A stretch of 64,000 nt of DNA from CBFIDA01 sp965661085 (GTDB taxonomy: Bacteria; Pseudomonadota; Gammaproteobacteria; Comchoanobacterales; Comchoanobacteraceae), in NCBI GenBank assembly GCA_965661085.1, contig CBFIDA010000002.1, positions 72,437 through 136,436 on the forward strand, given 5' to 3'. Position 1 is the stretch's first letter; the number at the start of each line of letters is the position of its first letter. The notes under the pieces are model-generated. The model was given only the letters and a program-made list of their open reading frames with translations. It made no database searches and was not told the origin of the DNA. Position numbers and translations under genes: made by a program. Positions 24,614-33,527 of this stretch are shown piece after piece.

Positions 24614-25969
24614 TTAAGATGCTTTGGGGGCATAAGGATTGTGATCATTTTTAAAGGTCAATTGTATCGGCGTGCCACGCAATTGAAGCGCTTTTCTGAA
24701 GTGTCTTTCAAGATATTTTTTATAAGACTTTGACAACGAAGTTGTTTGCTTGCCGTGGATGATGATGTGCGGTGGTTTGTTGCCAGCTGGATGGGCATAA
24801 CGCAGCCGGATGCGTCGTCCATTTTTTAAGGGTGGTGGATGGTTTTCAGCCGCATCCAACAACAGTTGGGTCAAAACGGTCGTGGTCATTTTCTGATGTG
24901 TGGCGCGATGGCACTGTTGCACAGAGCCAAAGATTTTATGGACGCCAAAACCTTTGAGGGCTGAGAATGTATGGACATCAATGTAATCCAAATGACGCAA
25001 CCGAAAGGTCAAATGTTCTTGCACTTGTTTTTTTCCCGTTTGATCAAGCGTGTCCCATTTGTTCAGGCCAATGACGAAGGCACGGCCAAGGTCTTCAATG
25101 TACTGAATGAGTTTGCAATCTTGATCGCTGAGGCCAATGGTGGCGTCGATCAGCAGTAGGACCACATCGGCCTGCATGATGCTGTTGAGGGTTCGAATGA
25201 CCGAATAACGTTCGACGGTTTTGGCCGCAATGCGACTTTTGCGTCGAAGACCTGCGGTATCAATGAGGGTGTAACGTTGATTGTCGATATCGATTGGAAG
25301 ATGAATGCTGTCGCGCGTGGTGCCAGGCACTTCAGAGACAATCACTTGATTGGTGCCGATGATGTGATTGACAAGTGTTGATTTGCCGACATTGGGTCGA
25401 CCAACAATGGCCAATTGTATGCCCATGTCTTCTTGTGTGCCATCTGTGTCCTCAAGTAGAGGCTGTCGTGCTGCAATCATGGACCATAAATGTGCAATGC
25501 CATGGCGATGACTGGCTGAAATGGCACAAATCTGATCGAAGCCCAATTGATAAAAATCATTGATTGCCACCGTTTGATCCAAGCCTTCGCTTTTGTTGAC
25601 CACCAAAATCACATGTTGTGCATGGGCACGCAGGTATTGTGCCATGTTGATGTCGGTGCTGCAGACCCCCGACTTGATGTCGACCACAAATAAAATAATA
25701 TGTGCTTCATCAATGGCATGGGTCACCTGGACATTCAGTGCATCTTGCAGTGGGTGTGTGGTTTCTTCAGAGAATCCACCGGTGTCAACCATGATGTAGT
25801 CGACATCTTCATGGTGTGCAAGCCCATAATGCCTGTCACAGGTGACGCCTGCAAAATCGTCCACAATTGCAGATCTGGAACGTGTCATGACATTAAAAAG
25901 GCTNNNNNNNNNNAGGCTGGATTTACCAACGTTGGGGCGACCAACGATCGCAATGGTGGGATGTTTCAT
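24614..25969 (-). CDS. der: Ribosome-biogenesis GTPase Der (EngA), interrupted by a 10-N gap
   Basis: Double-GTPase needed for 50S subunit assembly. It has two G domains (IAIVGRPNVGKSS at the N terminus, LAIVGRPNVGKST in the middle) and the C-terminal KH-like domain. Ten Ns at 25904-25913 fall inside the first P-loop. Both flanks of the Ns are AGGCT. Removing the Ns and one AGGCT (15 bases) restores KSSLFNVMT, the normal Der sequence, in frame, so the gene is probably intact at about 446 residues. The ATG at 25969 overlaps the yfgM stop by four bases. Confidence 0.93.
   Translation of the reverse strand: MKHPTIAIVGRPNVGKSSXXXXSLFNVMTRSRSAIVDDFAGVTCDRHYGLAHHEDVDYIMVDTGGFSEETTHPLQDALNVQVTHAIDEAHIILFVVDIKSGVCSTDINMAQYLRAHAQHVILVVNKSEGLDQTVAINDFYQLGFDQICAISASHRHGIAHLWSMIAARQPLLEDTDGTQEDMGIQLAIVGRPNVGKSTLVNHIIGTNQVIVSEVPGTTRDSIHLPIDIDNQRYTLIDTAGLRRKSRIAAKTVERYSVIRTLNSIMQADVVLLLIDATIGLSDQDCKLIQYIEDLGRAFVIGLNKWDTLDQTGKKQVQEHLTFRLRHLDYIDVHTFSALKGFGVHKIFGSVQQCHRATHQKMTTTVLTQLLLDAAENHPPPLKNGRRIRLRYAHPAGNKPPHIIIHGKQTTSLSKSYKKYLERHFRKALQLRGTPIQLTFKNDHNPYAPKAS
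25904..25913. other. Assembly gap (10 N)
   Basis: A run of ten N flanked on both sides by AGGCT; very likely a scaffold join with an undetected 5-base overlap rather than missing sequence. Confidence 0.9.
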
Positions 25970-26643
25970 GAATGACCTTTTTGTGGTGCAGCTGAGGATC
26001 GGCGAGGTTTCAGGTAAACACTGGTTTTCTTGAGTGCCAATTGTTGGCAATAGGGCTGCCATGTGGGTCCTTTGGGGCAAGCATCGATTGCAGATTGATA
26101 CAAATCGTACGCTTTGTCATAGGCATGCAATTGCATCTGTGCATCAGCTTTTAGGGCATCGAATCGGGTGGAGAACCATGTCTTGTGATGGGCATTCAAG
26201 ATGCTTAATGCTTGTTTGGGTTTGTGTTGGTTGAGGTACAACTCTGCGAGTCTGAATACAGCAATCAAACGTATTTCTGGGTGCGTGCGTTTTTGTATGA
26301 CGCCTTTGTAGAATGTGATGGCTTCATTGGGATGGTTGTGCGCCAGCGCATTTTTTGCCAGCATCAATGGCGCCCACTGCGCGTAAGGAGAAGATGGGAA
26401 ATGTGTCATGATGTGCTTGGCACCTTTGATCATGCGTGTGGGATCATCCAGATCGTTTTTGGACCACCGATAAAATGCCATGGTCGCTTGCGTTTTATGC
26501 TGTTGTTGATGCTGCTGCCAAGCTGTGAATCCCCACAAGCTTACAAAAAGCACCACCAACATACTCATGATGGTCCATTTGTGTGTTTGCCAGAATGTGT
26601 GTAAAGCTTCTGATTGTGATGGATCATCGTCGAAAAATTTCAT
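25966..26643 (-). CDS. yfgM: YfgM-like TPR protein, ancillary SecYEG translocon factor
   Basis: 225 residues: a short cytoplasmic N terminus, one membrane helix at about 27-47 (MSMLVVLFVSLWGFTAW), then a periplasmic helical-repeat domain with TPR-like pairs (FRLAELYLNQHKPKQALSIL). In relatives YfgM passes clients from the Sec translocon to periplasmic chaperones. It sits between hisS and der as in E. coli, but bamB, which normally separates yfgM from der, is absent. ATGA overlaps join it to both neighbours. The last 15 residues are basic and low-complexity. Confidence 0.85.
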   Translation of the reverse strand: MKFFDDDPSQSEALHTFWQTHKWTIMSMLVVLFVSLWGFTAWQQHQQQHKTQATMAFYRWSKNDLDDPTRMIKGAKHIMTHFPSSPYAQWAPLMLAKNALAHNHPNEAITFYKGVIQKRTHPEIRLIAVFRLAELYLNQHKPKQALSILNAHHKTWFSTRFDALKADAQMQLHAYDKAYDLYQSAIDACPKGPTWQPYCQQLALKKTSVYLKPRRSSAAPQKGHS

Positions 26644-27932
26644 GTATGGCGCTCCAATTTTGGCTGGGTTGATTGTGTTTTGATTTGATCAATCAAATCA
26701 TGTAGCGGGGCCTGGACGTCTGCAGTGTCGGATGATTGCATCCACTTGAGCTGACATTGGCCATTTTTCCAAGCATCATGGTCGAGTATGATTGCCAAAG
26801 TGGCATTGGCTTTGTTGGCACGTTTGAGTTGATTTTTTAATTTGAAAGGGTGGGCATCGAGTGTCCAGGTCATATTTGGCAAGGCATTGCGCAACTGCTC
26901 ACAGGTTAACAATGCTGGCGCCAGAACTGCTTCAGAAGCACACAGCACATGGCCACGCCACATTGTGCGATGATCTTGAGATAAGGTTGCAAGAGACAAA
27001 ATCCGCTCAATGCCCATGGCACAGCCAAAAGCAGGTGTGGGTTGCCCACCCAACTGGGAGACCAAATTGTCATAACGACCGCCTGCACACAGTGTGCCTT
27101 GGGCCCCTAAAGCATGGGTGGTCCATTCAAAAACAAGGCCATTGTAATAATCTAGGCCACGTACCAAACGTGTGTTCACCACATGGGGCACATTGAGTTG
27201 ATCCAGCAAATGTTGCACGTGTTCAAAATGTGCTCGCGCAGTGTCGGGCAAATGATCGAGTAGGCAGGGTGCGTCGGCCAAAAGCGCTTGTGTGGCAGTC
27301 ACTTTAGAGTCTAAAATACGAAGGGGATTGGTTTCCAAACGTTTCAGACTGTCCGCATCCAACATGTCTCGATGTTGAGAGAGGTATTGTTGTAAGGCCT
27401 TGGTGTAGGATGCGCGTGCTGCCGCATCCCCCAACGTGTTGATTTCAAGTTGCACATCCTCAAGCGAAAGCGCCGCAAAGAAACGTTGCATCCACAACAG
27501 CTGCTCAATTTCAATGTCGGTGTCAGCATAACCAAAAGCTTCCAAACCGAACTGATGGAACTGACGGTAGCGGCCTTTTTGGGGGCGTTCACGACGATAC
27601 ATTGGTCCCATGTACCAGAGTTTTTGGCGTTGATTGTAAATTAAGCCATGTTGGATACACGCGCGGACACAAGCGGCTGTGCCTTCTGGTCGTAAGGCCA
27701 AAACATCATCGTTTTGATCCACAAACTGGTACATTTCCTTCTGAACGATGTCGGAGGTGTCACCAACACTGCGGTGAAACAATTGGACTTGTTCTACCAA
27801 GGGTGTTCGAATTTCTTCATAGCCATATTGCTGAGCAAGCTGAAGAATGATGTTGGTCAGAGACTGCCATGCCGCAGTGGCATTGGGCAAAATGTCGTTC
27901 ATGCCTCGAATGGATTGGAGTGTTTTAGCCAT
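26640..27932 (-). CDS. hisS: Histidyl-tRNA synthetase
   Basis: Class II aminoacyl-tRNA synthetase, 430 residues. IRGMNDILP opens the protein, and ALRPEGTAACVRA and YMGPMYRRERPQKGRYRQFHQ form motif 2. LVRGLDYYNGLVFEW is the histidine-specific segment, and GCAMGIERIL is motif 3. The frame is open to 28094, but the ATG at 27932 (MAKTLQSIRG) matches the family start. It overlaps the rodZ end by eight bases and the yfgM start by four. Confidence 0.96.
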   Translation of the reverse strand: MAKTLQSIRGMNDILPNATAAWQSLTNIILQLAQQYGYEEIRTPLVEQVQLFHRSVGDTSDIVQKEMYQFVDQNDDVLALRPEGTAACVRACIQHGLIYNQRQKLWYMGPMYRRERPQKGRYRQFHQFGLEAFGYADTDIEIEQLLWMQRFFAALSLEDVQLEINTLGDAAARASYTKALQQYLSQHRDMLDADSLKRLETNPLRILDSKVTATQALLADAPCLLDHLPDTARAHFEHVQHLLDQLNVPHVVNTRLVRGLDYYNGLVFEWTTHALGAQGTLCAGGRYDNLVSQLGGQPTPAFGCAMGIERILSLATLSQDHRTMWRGHVLCASEAVLAPALLTCEQLRNALPNMTWTLDAHPFKLKNQLKRANKANATLAIILDHDAWKNGQCQLKWMQSSDTADVQAPLHDLIDQIKTQSTQPKLERHT

Positions 27933-28599
27933 CGTCTTGGTCCTCAGCCTGTATGGACGCATGCTTTTTGCCGAGGGAGGAGGCCTGTTTGTTTTTTTGA
28001 GGCGATGATGCGGTCGGTTGAACAATGTTGTGCACCACCATGGCCTTGAGTGTTTGGGGTTGCGTTGCAGTGGGTGTGGGCAAAGGGTGTGCATGAATCA
28101 CATGCATGTCGTGTGTGTTTTGTGCCAGATCACCATGCATCAACCACTGGGTGATGCCCCAGAACACAACAAGTGTGACGAGTGTCATCCGCCACAAAGA
28201 GCGTTTGGCATGTGAGGCGCGTGAGTGATTGAAGAGACGGGTTTGGCCACCCAAATGATTCTGATGCGATTTGACAGATTCTGAGCGGTAATAAACACGT
28301 GGCTGTGCCATCTCAAAACCATGCGCTCGCAGGCTTTCTAGAAGCTGCGTGATGTTGAGGTCCAACCATACACAATAACGTTTCAGATAACCTTTGTGGA
28401 ATGTTGAAATTTGTTTGTTTGGATAATCGTCTTCTTCAAGGCCACGCACTTGGGTGATGCTCAGTTTGAGGTGGTGGGCGGCAGCTTCGATGCTGAGGTT
28501 TTTTTTCAGTCTGGCGGACGTCAAAACATGGCCGCAAGGTTGATCCTTTATGGCGTGCATGGGACTGGCTTCGGATGGGCTGTGATCGGACATTGTCAT
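27925..28599 (-). CDS. rodZ: RodZ-like cytoskeletal membrane protein
   Basis: RodZ links MreB to the cell-elongation machinery. About 224 residues from the ATG at 28599 (28593 is a near alternative). The N-terminal helix-turn-helix domain covers about 30-95 (LKKNLSIEAAAHHLKLS...LEEDDYPNKQISTFHKGYLKRYC). A basic stretch precedes one membrane helix (MTLVTLVVFWGITQWLM), and a short threonine/proline-rich periplasmic tail follows. The usual periplasmic beta domain is missing or very short, so this is a reduced form. Position between rlmN and hisS matches, with ispG lost from the block. Confidence 0.82.
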   Translation of the reverse strand: MTMSDHSPSEASPMHAIKDQPCGHVLTSARLKKNLSIEAAAHHLKLSITQVRGLEEDDYPNKQISTFHKGYLKRYCVWLDLNITQLLESLRAHGFEMAQPRVYYRSESVKSHQNHLGGQTRLFNHSRASHAKRSLWRMTLVTLVVFWGITQWLMHGDLAQNTHDMHVIHAHPLPTPTATQPQTLKAMVVHNIVQPTASSPQKNKQASSLGKKHASIQAEDQDDG

Positions 28600-28723
28600 G
28601 GTCTCATGAAATGAAAGCCACCATTGTAGCATGCGATGACGCGAATAAGAAATGTCAGGGTGAAAAAACATTGGGGGCCTTTATTTTGGCAAACCCTCGG
28701 GTGCGTTTTACAACATCATGGTT

Positions 28724-29884
28724 TCATGTGGATGCATCGTTTTGATCATGTTTTTTTTTGCGGTTTGAAGATGCGTTGAGTGTTTTCTTGGTGCGATCTT
28801 GGACTTGTCCTGCCAGTTGGCCACATGCGGCGGCAATGGGGTCACCACGTTGTTGGCGAATGGTGCACACCAAGCCAGCAGATTTGATTTTATTCTGGAA
28901 AGCAGTGATGTCTTCAGATGTTGAAGGCGCATAGGGCAGGCCCTCGACTGTGTTGTAAGGGATGAGGTTGATCTTGCATGGAAATTGGCTGGCAATATGG
29001 ATCAGTTGCTTGGCATGTTTGACGGTGTCGTTGACCCCTGCAAGCATGATGTATTCCAGTGTGATGTAGCGCTTATGATCATGCTTGAAATGAGAGCGGC
29101 AGGCTTCAATCAGCATGTCCAGTGGGTAAGATTGGTTGATGGGCACCAGTGTGTCACGCAGGCTATCATTGGGCGCATGCAGCGAGATGGCCAATGCACA
29201 GGGACTGTGACTGCGTAAACGCTGCATGGCCGGTACAATCCCGGAGGTGCTGACAGTGACCCGATACTTGGACAGACCAAAACCATCGTCACTCAACAAT
29301 ACTTTGAGAGCAGGATAGACCGCTTTTTCGTTCATCAGGGGTTCACCCATCCCCATGAACACCACATTGGTGATTGGCATCTGTTGTTCTGGATTTTGTT
29401 GCCGCAATGCACGTCTGGCCAGCCAGACTTGTGCCAGGATTTCATGGGTCTTCAAATTTCGATTCAAGCCTTGAAGACCTGTGGCACAAAATCGGCACGC
29501 CAAAGCGCAACCCACCTGGGAAGAAATACAGAGTGTGCCACGTTTTTTTTCAGGAATGAACACCGTCTCAATCCATTGCCCGGAGGCAAGTTGCAACAGC
29601 CACTTTTGGGTGCCATCTTCTGATTTGATGCCATCCACCATGTTGGGCAATGCCGTGGTACAATGTGTTTCCAGCAGGGCCTGAGTGGCTTTGCCAATAT
29701 TGGGCATGGCACTGGGTGTTGTGATGTCGTGTTTGTAGAGCCAGTTGAAAATTTGTTTGGCCCGAAAAGGGGGTTGACCATGCTTGGCCAACCAGTCACG
29801 GAGCCCTTGCAGATCGAAGTCCATCAGATGGACATTGGCCGAATGCAAGGGCTGTGTGTTTTCAGACGCGGTCAGATCGCTCAT
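28724..29884 (-). CDS. rlmN: 23S rRNA/tRNA adenine-C2 methyltransferase (radical SAM)
   Basis: Methylates A2503 of 23S rRNA and A37 of some tRNAs. 386 residues. The radical-SAM cluster motif is GCALACRFCATGLQG, and GMGEPLMN is the SAM-binding GEP motif. TIRQQRGDPIAAACGQL contains the C-terminal catalytic cysteine. A lysine-rich tail follows. The start overlaps the ndk stop by four bases. Confidence 0.97.
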   Translation of the reverse strand: MSDLTASENTQPLHSANVHLMDFDLQGLRDWLAKHGQPPFRAKQIFNWLYKHDITTPSAMPNIGKATQALLETHCTTALPNMVDGIKSEDGTQKWLLQLASGQWIETVFIPEKKRGTLCISSQVGCALACRFCATGLQGLNRNLKTHEILAQVWLARRALRQQNPEQQMPITNVVFMGMGEPLMNEKAVYPALKVLLSDDGFGLSKYRVTVSTSGIVPAMQRLRSHSPCALAISLHAPNDSLRDTLVPINQSYPLDMLIEACRSHFKHDHKRYITLEYIMLAGVNDTVKHAKQLIHIASQFPCKINLIPYNTVEGLPYAPSTSEDITAFQNKIKSAGLVCTIRQQRGDPIAAACGQLAGQVQDRTKKTLNASSNRKKKHDQNDAST

Positions 29885-30324
29885 GCGCTGGTGGCCGCCT
29901 CGGTGGTGTTCACCAATTCAGATGCCTTAAAAAAGAAAGGAATTTCAATGGCTGCCGTTTCTGCTGCATCTGAACCATGGACAGCGTTGGCATCAATGGA
30001 TTCAGCAAATTGACCACGAATGGTGTGTGCAGCCGCTTCCGCTGGATTGGTGGCACCCATCAAATCACGATAGCGGGCAATGGCATTGTCGCCTTCCAGG
30101 ACCTGAACCATGATGGGACCACTGGACATGAAAGCAACCAAATCCTTAAAAAAGGGACGTTCTTGATGAATGGCATAAAACTCGACTGCTTGTGCCTCGG
30201 TCAAATGCATCATTTTAGCTGCCACAATGTTGAGGCCTGATTCAAGCATGAGGGTATAAATGCGCCCAAGGTGGCCCTTGGCAATGGCGTCTGGTTTGAT
30301 GATAGACAATGTCAATTCAGTCAT
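29881..30324 (-). CDS. ndk: Nucleoside diphosphate kinase
   Basis: Balances NTP pools by ping-pong phosphate transfer. 147 residues. TLSIIKPDAIAKG opens the fold and NAVHGSDA contains the phospho-histidine. First gene of the ndk-rlmN-rodZ-hisS-yfgM-der run; GGAGA precedes the ATG. Confidence 0.97.
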   Translation of the reverse strand: MTELTLSIIKPDAIAKGHLGRIYTLMLESGLNIVAAKMMHLTEAQAVEFYAIHQERPFFKDLVAFMSSGPIMVQVLEGDNAIARYRDLMGATNPAEAAAHTIRGQFAESIDANAVHGSDAAETAAIEIPFFFKASELVNTTEAATSA

Positions 30325-30350
30325 GAGAAATCTCCGGTCAATGAGCGAAC

Positions 30351-30379
30351 AATTTACAAGATTTTTAAATTGAATTCAA
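30351..30379 (-). promoter_or_regulatory. Probable promoter of the ndk-to-der operon
   Basis: Minus strand: TTGAAT (30379-30374), 17-base spacer, TAAATT (30356-30351), 26 bases before the ndk start. Confidence 0.5.
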
Positions 30380-30420
30380 CCAAATGTTCAACAAGTGGGT
30401 GTGGTCAAACAGCAACAGGT

Positions 30421-32832
30421 TTATGATGATGTCTTGGGTCTTTTGAGATACAGGGTGGCGCCTACCAAACACAGCCAAAGACCACCAAACAAACGGTTCA
30501 GTGCCGTCATGGGCCAAGTTTGATCAACATCAAAAGCATGGTGTATCAAGCTTGATGTGGTCCAATACAACAAGACCCACGTGAACAACAACGTCAATCC
30601 GAACACGCACACATGGTTCAACACAAAGCAGCAATCATATTGGCGTCTGTTTGCGCCCCAGTGTTGCACAATGCAACGATCTTGGTGCTGCAAGACATTG
30701 TGGTCCAACAAGCCTATGCCAAAAATCATTGTGCCAAGCACCGTGATCAGCCACAACAGACCGGACAAAACCCAACCAACCGTTTTGCTGAATGTGTGTA
30801 TTTGCACAAACAGGGTGCTCAAGTCCAGCACCACCACATTGGGAAATGCACGATAAAAGGCTTGCAGGCGCGCTTGACGATGGTCACGAGGCAAATAGAA
30901 ACTGCCAAACAGCGTGTGTGCCATGCCTGAAAAAGTGTTGGGCGAAAAAAAACAATAAAAATTGGGTGAGAAATCAAGCCAGTTGAGGGTGCGTATGCTG
31001 GTGACTTTGGCATACAGGGTTTTGGCTTGAACCGTGATGCCAAGTTGATCACCGATTTTGAGGCCCAACTGTTGCGCAAACGTTTGTTCAAGGGACACTT
31101 CGGGTGTTGGGGGATTGGGTTGCCAAGTGCCTGCCAAGATGCTGTTGGACGGTGGGATGGCGTGTCCTTCAGAAAAAGTCAATGCCCGATTGAGGGCATT
31201 GTGTTGTTGGGCATTGGCAGGCACCGCATCTCGAATGGGCATGCCATTTTTAGACAGCAATCGGCCACGAATGGCGGGGAACAAATGTGGAGAAGGTAGG
31301 TCATGCTGTTCAAACCATTGGACAATGGCCTGTTGTTGTTTGGGCATCACTTGCATGATGAACACATTGGGTGTTTGTGCTGGCAATCGTTGTAGCCAGT
31401 TTGATGTGAGTGCATGTACAATCAGCACCCAACACCCTACAAGCGTCGCAATGATGCCCACCACCAGCAATTGTCTCTGATGATGCATCCAGTCATGCAA
31501 AGTCATGTGCAATGCCAACCGTATAAAACACGATGCGCGCATTGCAAGCGTTTGGATTGTGCGTTTGAGTCCATGGGACAAGCCCAAAAAAGCGCATGAG
31601 GCCACGATCAAAAACAGAATCCAGGCGATGGTCATCAAGGGTCCCATGTGTGTGATGCCATAGCTTAAAAGCACCATGGCGGGAGGCAGGCCGTCGAGCC
31701 AACGCAAGCGACTTTGGTGATCAGAATGTACGATTTCAAGATGTTGTCTATACCCAATCGGACATAAAACCGACAGACCCATGGCTGTGCCCCAGCTTAA
31801 GGCAATGCCAGCCCCTGCAGCACCCCCCAACATGGGCCACAGGGTTTGTGCCCAAGCTGGCAATCCGAAATGCAACAACACGTGCAGCAACAGTGTGATG
31901 CCGAGTGCCATGCATAAGGTTGTACAGATGGCAAGGCCACACAGCACAACAAAAAACCGCAAGATGCGATCTGGAGGGATGCCAAAACTGGCCAAAAGCA
32001 TGATGGTGCTGCGTTGTTGTGTCAGATAGCGTTGTGTGGCCATGGCCACCACCAGCACAGCAAACACCATGCCCATCCATGCAAACCATGCGAGCACTTG
32101 ATGTACCTGCTTGAATCGTTTCCCTAAGGATTGAAGGGTGGCAGTGTTGCGTATTTTTTGGCCAGGCCGTAGGGTGGGCGTGATCTTTTTGATGTAGGAT
32201 TGGCGATTGTTCTGAGGGCCTGAAACAAAAAGTACGTGGTCGATTTGTGCGCCCAGCCGGAACAGATTCAGTTGCGTCACATCGGCCATAGATATCCAAA
32301 CTGTCGGTGCCAGCAATGCACGCACTTGACTCATTCTGAAGGGTTGTGGCTCACGAAAGCCAGCCACACGGAAAGTATGGCCATTGAAGGTCAACACCGA
32401 AGACACGTCCAAATTGAGTTTTTGGGCCAATGCCGGCGTGATGTAGATTTCATCTTTTTGGAGTACGCGTGTGTTGTGATCTGCAAGAAAGTAGGTCGAC
32501 ATCAGTGATGGCGGCACAGCCACGATGTTGACCAGCTGAAATGTACCATGGCCTTCAGCCATGGTATGCCATTGATAAGATTGTGTATGAGACAAGCCCA
32601 AGACATCTGCTTGCTGCTGCCAAGATTTGGGCATGCCCTGATCACTTGTCAGCATCAGGTCGCTGCCCAACAAGGTTCGACCATAGTGACGTAGGCCCAG
32701 ATGCAGACGCTGCTCTGTCATGTGGACGCAAGACAGCATCAGTCCTGCAATCAAAATCGCCCAGCATAATGTCTTGAATGATCGTTGTTTGAGCGCCATT
32801 TTGGCGCACTGCATCAGGTAGGCACCCTGCAT
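30421..32832 (-). CDS. ybbP: FtsX-like ABC transporter permease (YbbP type)
   Basis: 803-residue inner-membrane permease. A first membrane helix (CWAILIAGLMLSCVHM) is followed by a large periplasmic domain. Two membrane bundles with FtsX-like helices lie at about 265-390 and 700-790, and a second periplasmic domain separates them (about 480-660). YbbA-YbbP type transporters act with the esterase TesA locus; the substrate is not established. The ATG at 32832 has AGGAG seven bases before it and starts shortly after the ATPase stop. A GTG at 32850 is the alternative. Confidence 0.88.
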   Translation of the reverse strand: MQGAYLMQCAKMALKQRSFKTLCWAILIAGLMLSCVHMTEQRLHLGLRHYGRTLLGSDLMLTSDQGMPKSWQQQADVLGLSHTQSYQWHTMAEGHGTFQLVNIVAVPPSLMSTYFLADHNTRVLQKDEIYITPALAQKLNLDVSSVLTFNGHTFRVAGFREPQPFRMSQVRALLAPTVWISMADVTQLNLFRLGAQIDHVLFVSGPQNNRQSYIKKITPTLRPGQKIRNTATLQSLGKRFKQVHQVLAWFAWMGMVFAVLVVAMATQRYLTQQRSTIMLLASFGIPPDRILRFFVVLCGLAICTTLCMALGITLLLHVLLHFGLPAWAQTLWPMLGGAAGAGIALSWGTAMGLSVLCPIGYRQHLEIVHSDHQSRLRWLDGLPPAMVLLSYGITHMGPLMTIAWILFLIVASCAFLGLSHGLKRTIQTLAMRASCFIRLALHMTLHDWMHHQRQLLVVGIIATLVGCWVLIVHALTSNWLQRLPAQTPNVFIMQVMPKQQQAIVQWFEQHDLPSPHLFPAIRGRLLSKNGMPIRDAVPANAQQHNALNRALTFSEGHAIPPSNSILAGTWQPNPPTPEVSLEQTFAQQLGLKIGDQLGITVQAKTLYAKVTSIRTLNWLDFSPNFYCFFSPNTFSGMAHTLFGSFYLPRDHRQARLQAFYRAFPNVVVLDLSTLFVQIHTFSKTVGWVLSGLLWLITVLGTMIFGIGLLDHNVLQHQDRCIVQHWGANRRQYDCCFVLNHVCVFGLTLLFTWVLLYWTTSSLIHHAFDVDQTWPMTALNRLFGGLWLCLVGATLYLKRPKTSS

Positions 32833-32846
32833 GTCATACTCCTGTG

Positions 32847-33527
32847 TCACAAGGGTTTCAGTTGGCCTTCTTGTAATGTAAACGCATGGCTGGCTAAGGT
32901 TAAGAACCGATCGTCATGGGTGCAAATCACCCAAGTGGTTTGTGTCGAGGTTTTGAGTGTCTGTAGATGCTCGAGCAACTGGATGCTGGTTTGGTCGTCC
33001 AACTGCCCAGATGGTTCATCGGCAAAAATCACACGAGGTGCCATGGCCAAGGCCCGAGCCAACCCAACACGTTGTTGCTCCCCCCCAGACAGCGCATCGG
33101 GCAAATGTTGGTGTCGGTCGGTCAAGTCAAGACGATTGAGCCATTCGGTGGCGCGCTCCTTCGCCTGTTCCATGCCATGCAGTGCCATGGGCAGCATGAC
33201 GTTCTCAAGCGCACTGAGACCCCGAACCAGTTGAAAGTCTTGATACACAAACGCCATGTTCTGACTGCGCGCAAGGGTTGTGTCGGCCACTTGGTGTGCA
33301 TCGATGGTTTTGCCAAACCATTGCAATGTGCCTGATTGAGGTGGTTTTAGGCCGGCAAGCACATGCAGTAGCGTGGTTTTACCCACGCCCGATCGACCCT
33401 TGATCACGATGCAATCTCCCTGATGGACCGTGATGTCACAGTTGTACAGGATGGGGATGGATTGTTTTCCACTTTGGATGTTGTATGATAATGCTTTGGC
33501 TTCGATGGCAACCGAGGATGAGCTCAT
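32847..33527 (-). CDS. ybbA: ABC transporter ATP-binding protein (YbbA type)
   Basis: 226-residue ATPase of the LolD/MacB-like class. Walker A is GRSGVGKTT. The Q-loop is VYQDFQL, the signature LSGGEQQRV, Walker B VIFADEPSG and the H-loop ICTHD. The ATG at 33527 is complementary to, and overlaps, the divergent tesA start: both share the tetranucleotide CATG at 33525-33528. AAGGAAG upstream lies inside the tesA coding sequence. Confidence 0.93.
   Translation of the reverse strand: MSSSSVAIEAKALSYNIQSGKQSIPILYNCDITVHQGDCIVIKGRSGVGKTTLLHVLAGLKPPQSGTLQWFGKTIDAHQVADTTLARSQNMAFVYQDFQLVRGLSALENVMLPMALHGMEQAKERATEWLNRLDLTDRHQHLPDALSGGEQQRVGLARALAMAPRVIFADEPSGQLDDQTSIQLLEHLQTLKTSTQTTWVICTHDDRFLTLASHAFTLQEGQLKPL
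33462..33489 (+). promoter_or_regulatory. Probable tesA promoter inside ybbA
   Basis: TTGTTT (33462-33467), 16-base spacer, TATGAT (33484-33489). It is located within the first codons of the divergent ybbA. Confidence 0.5.
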
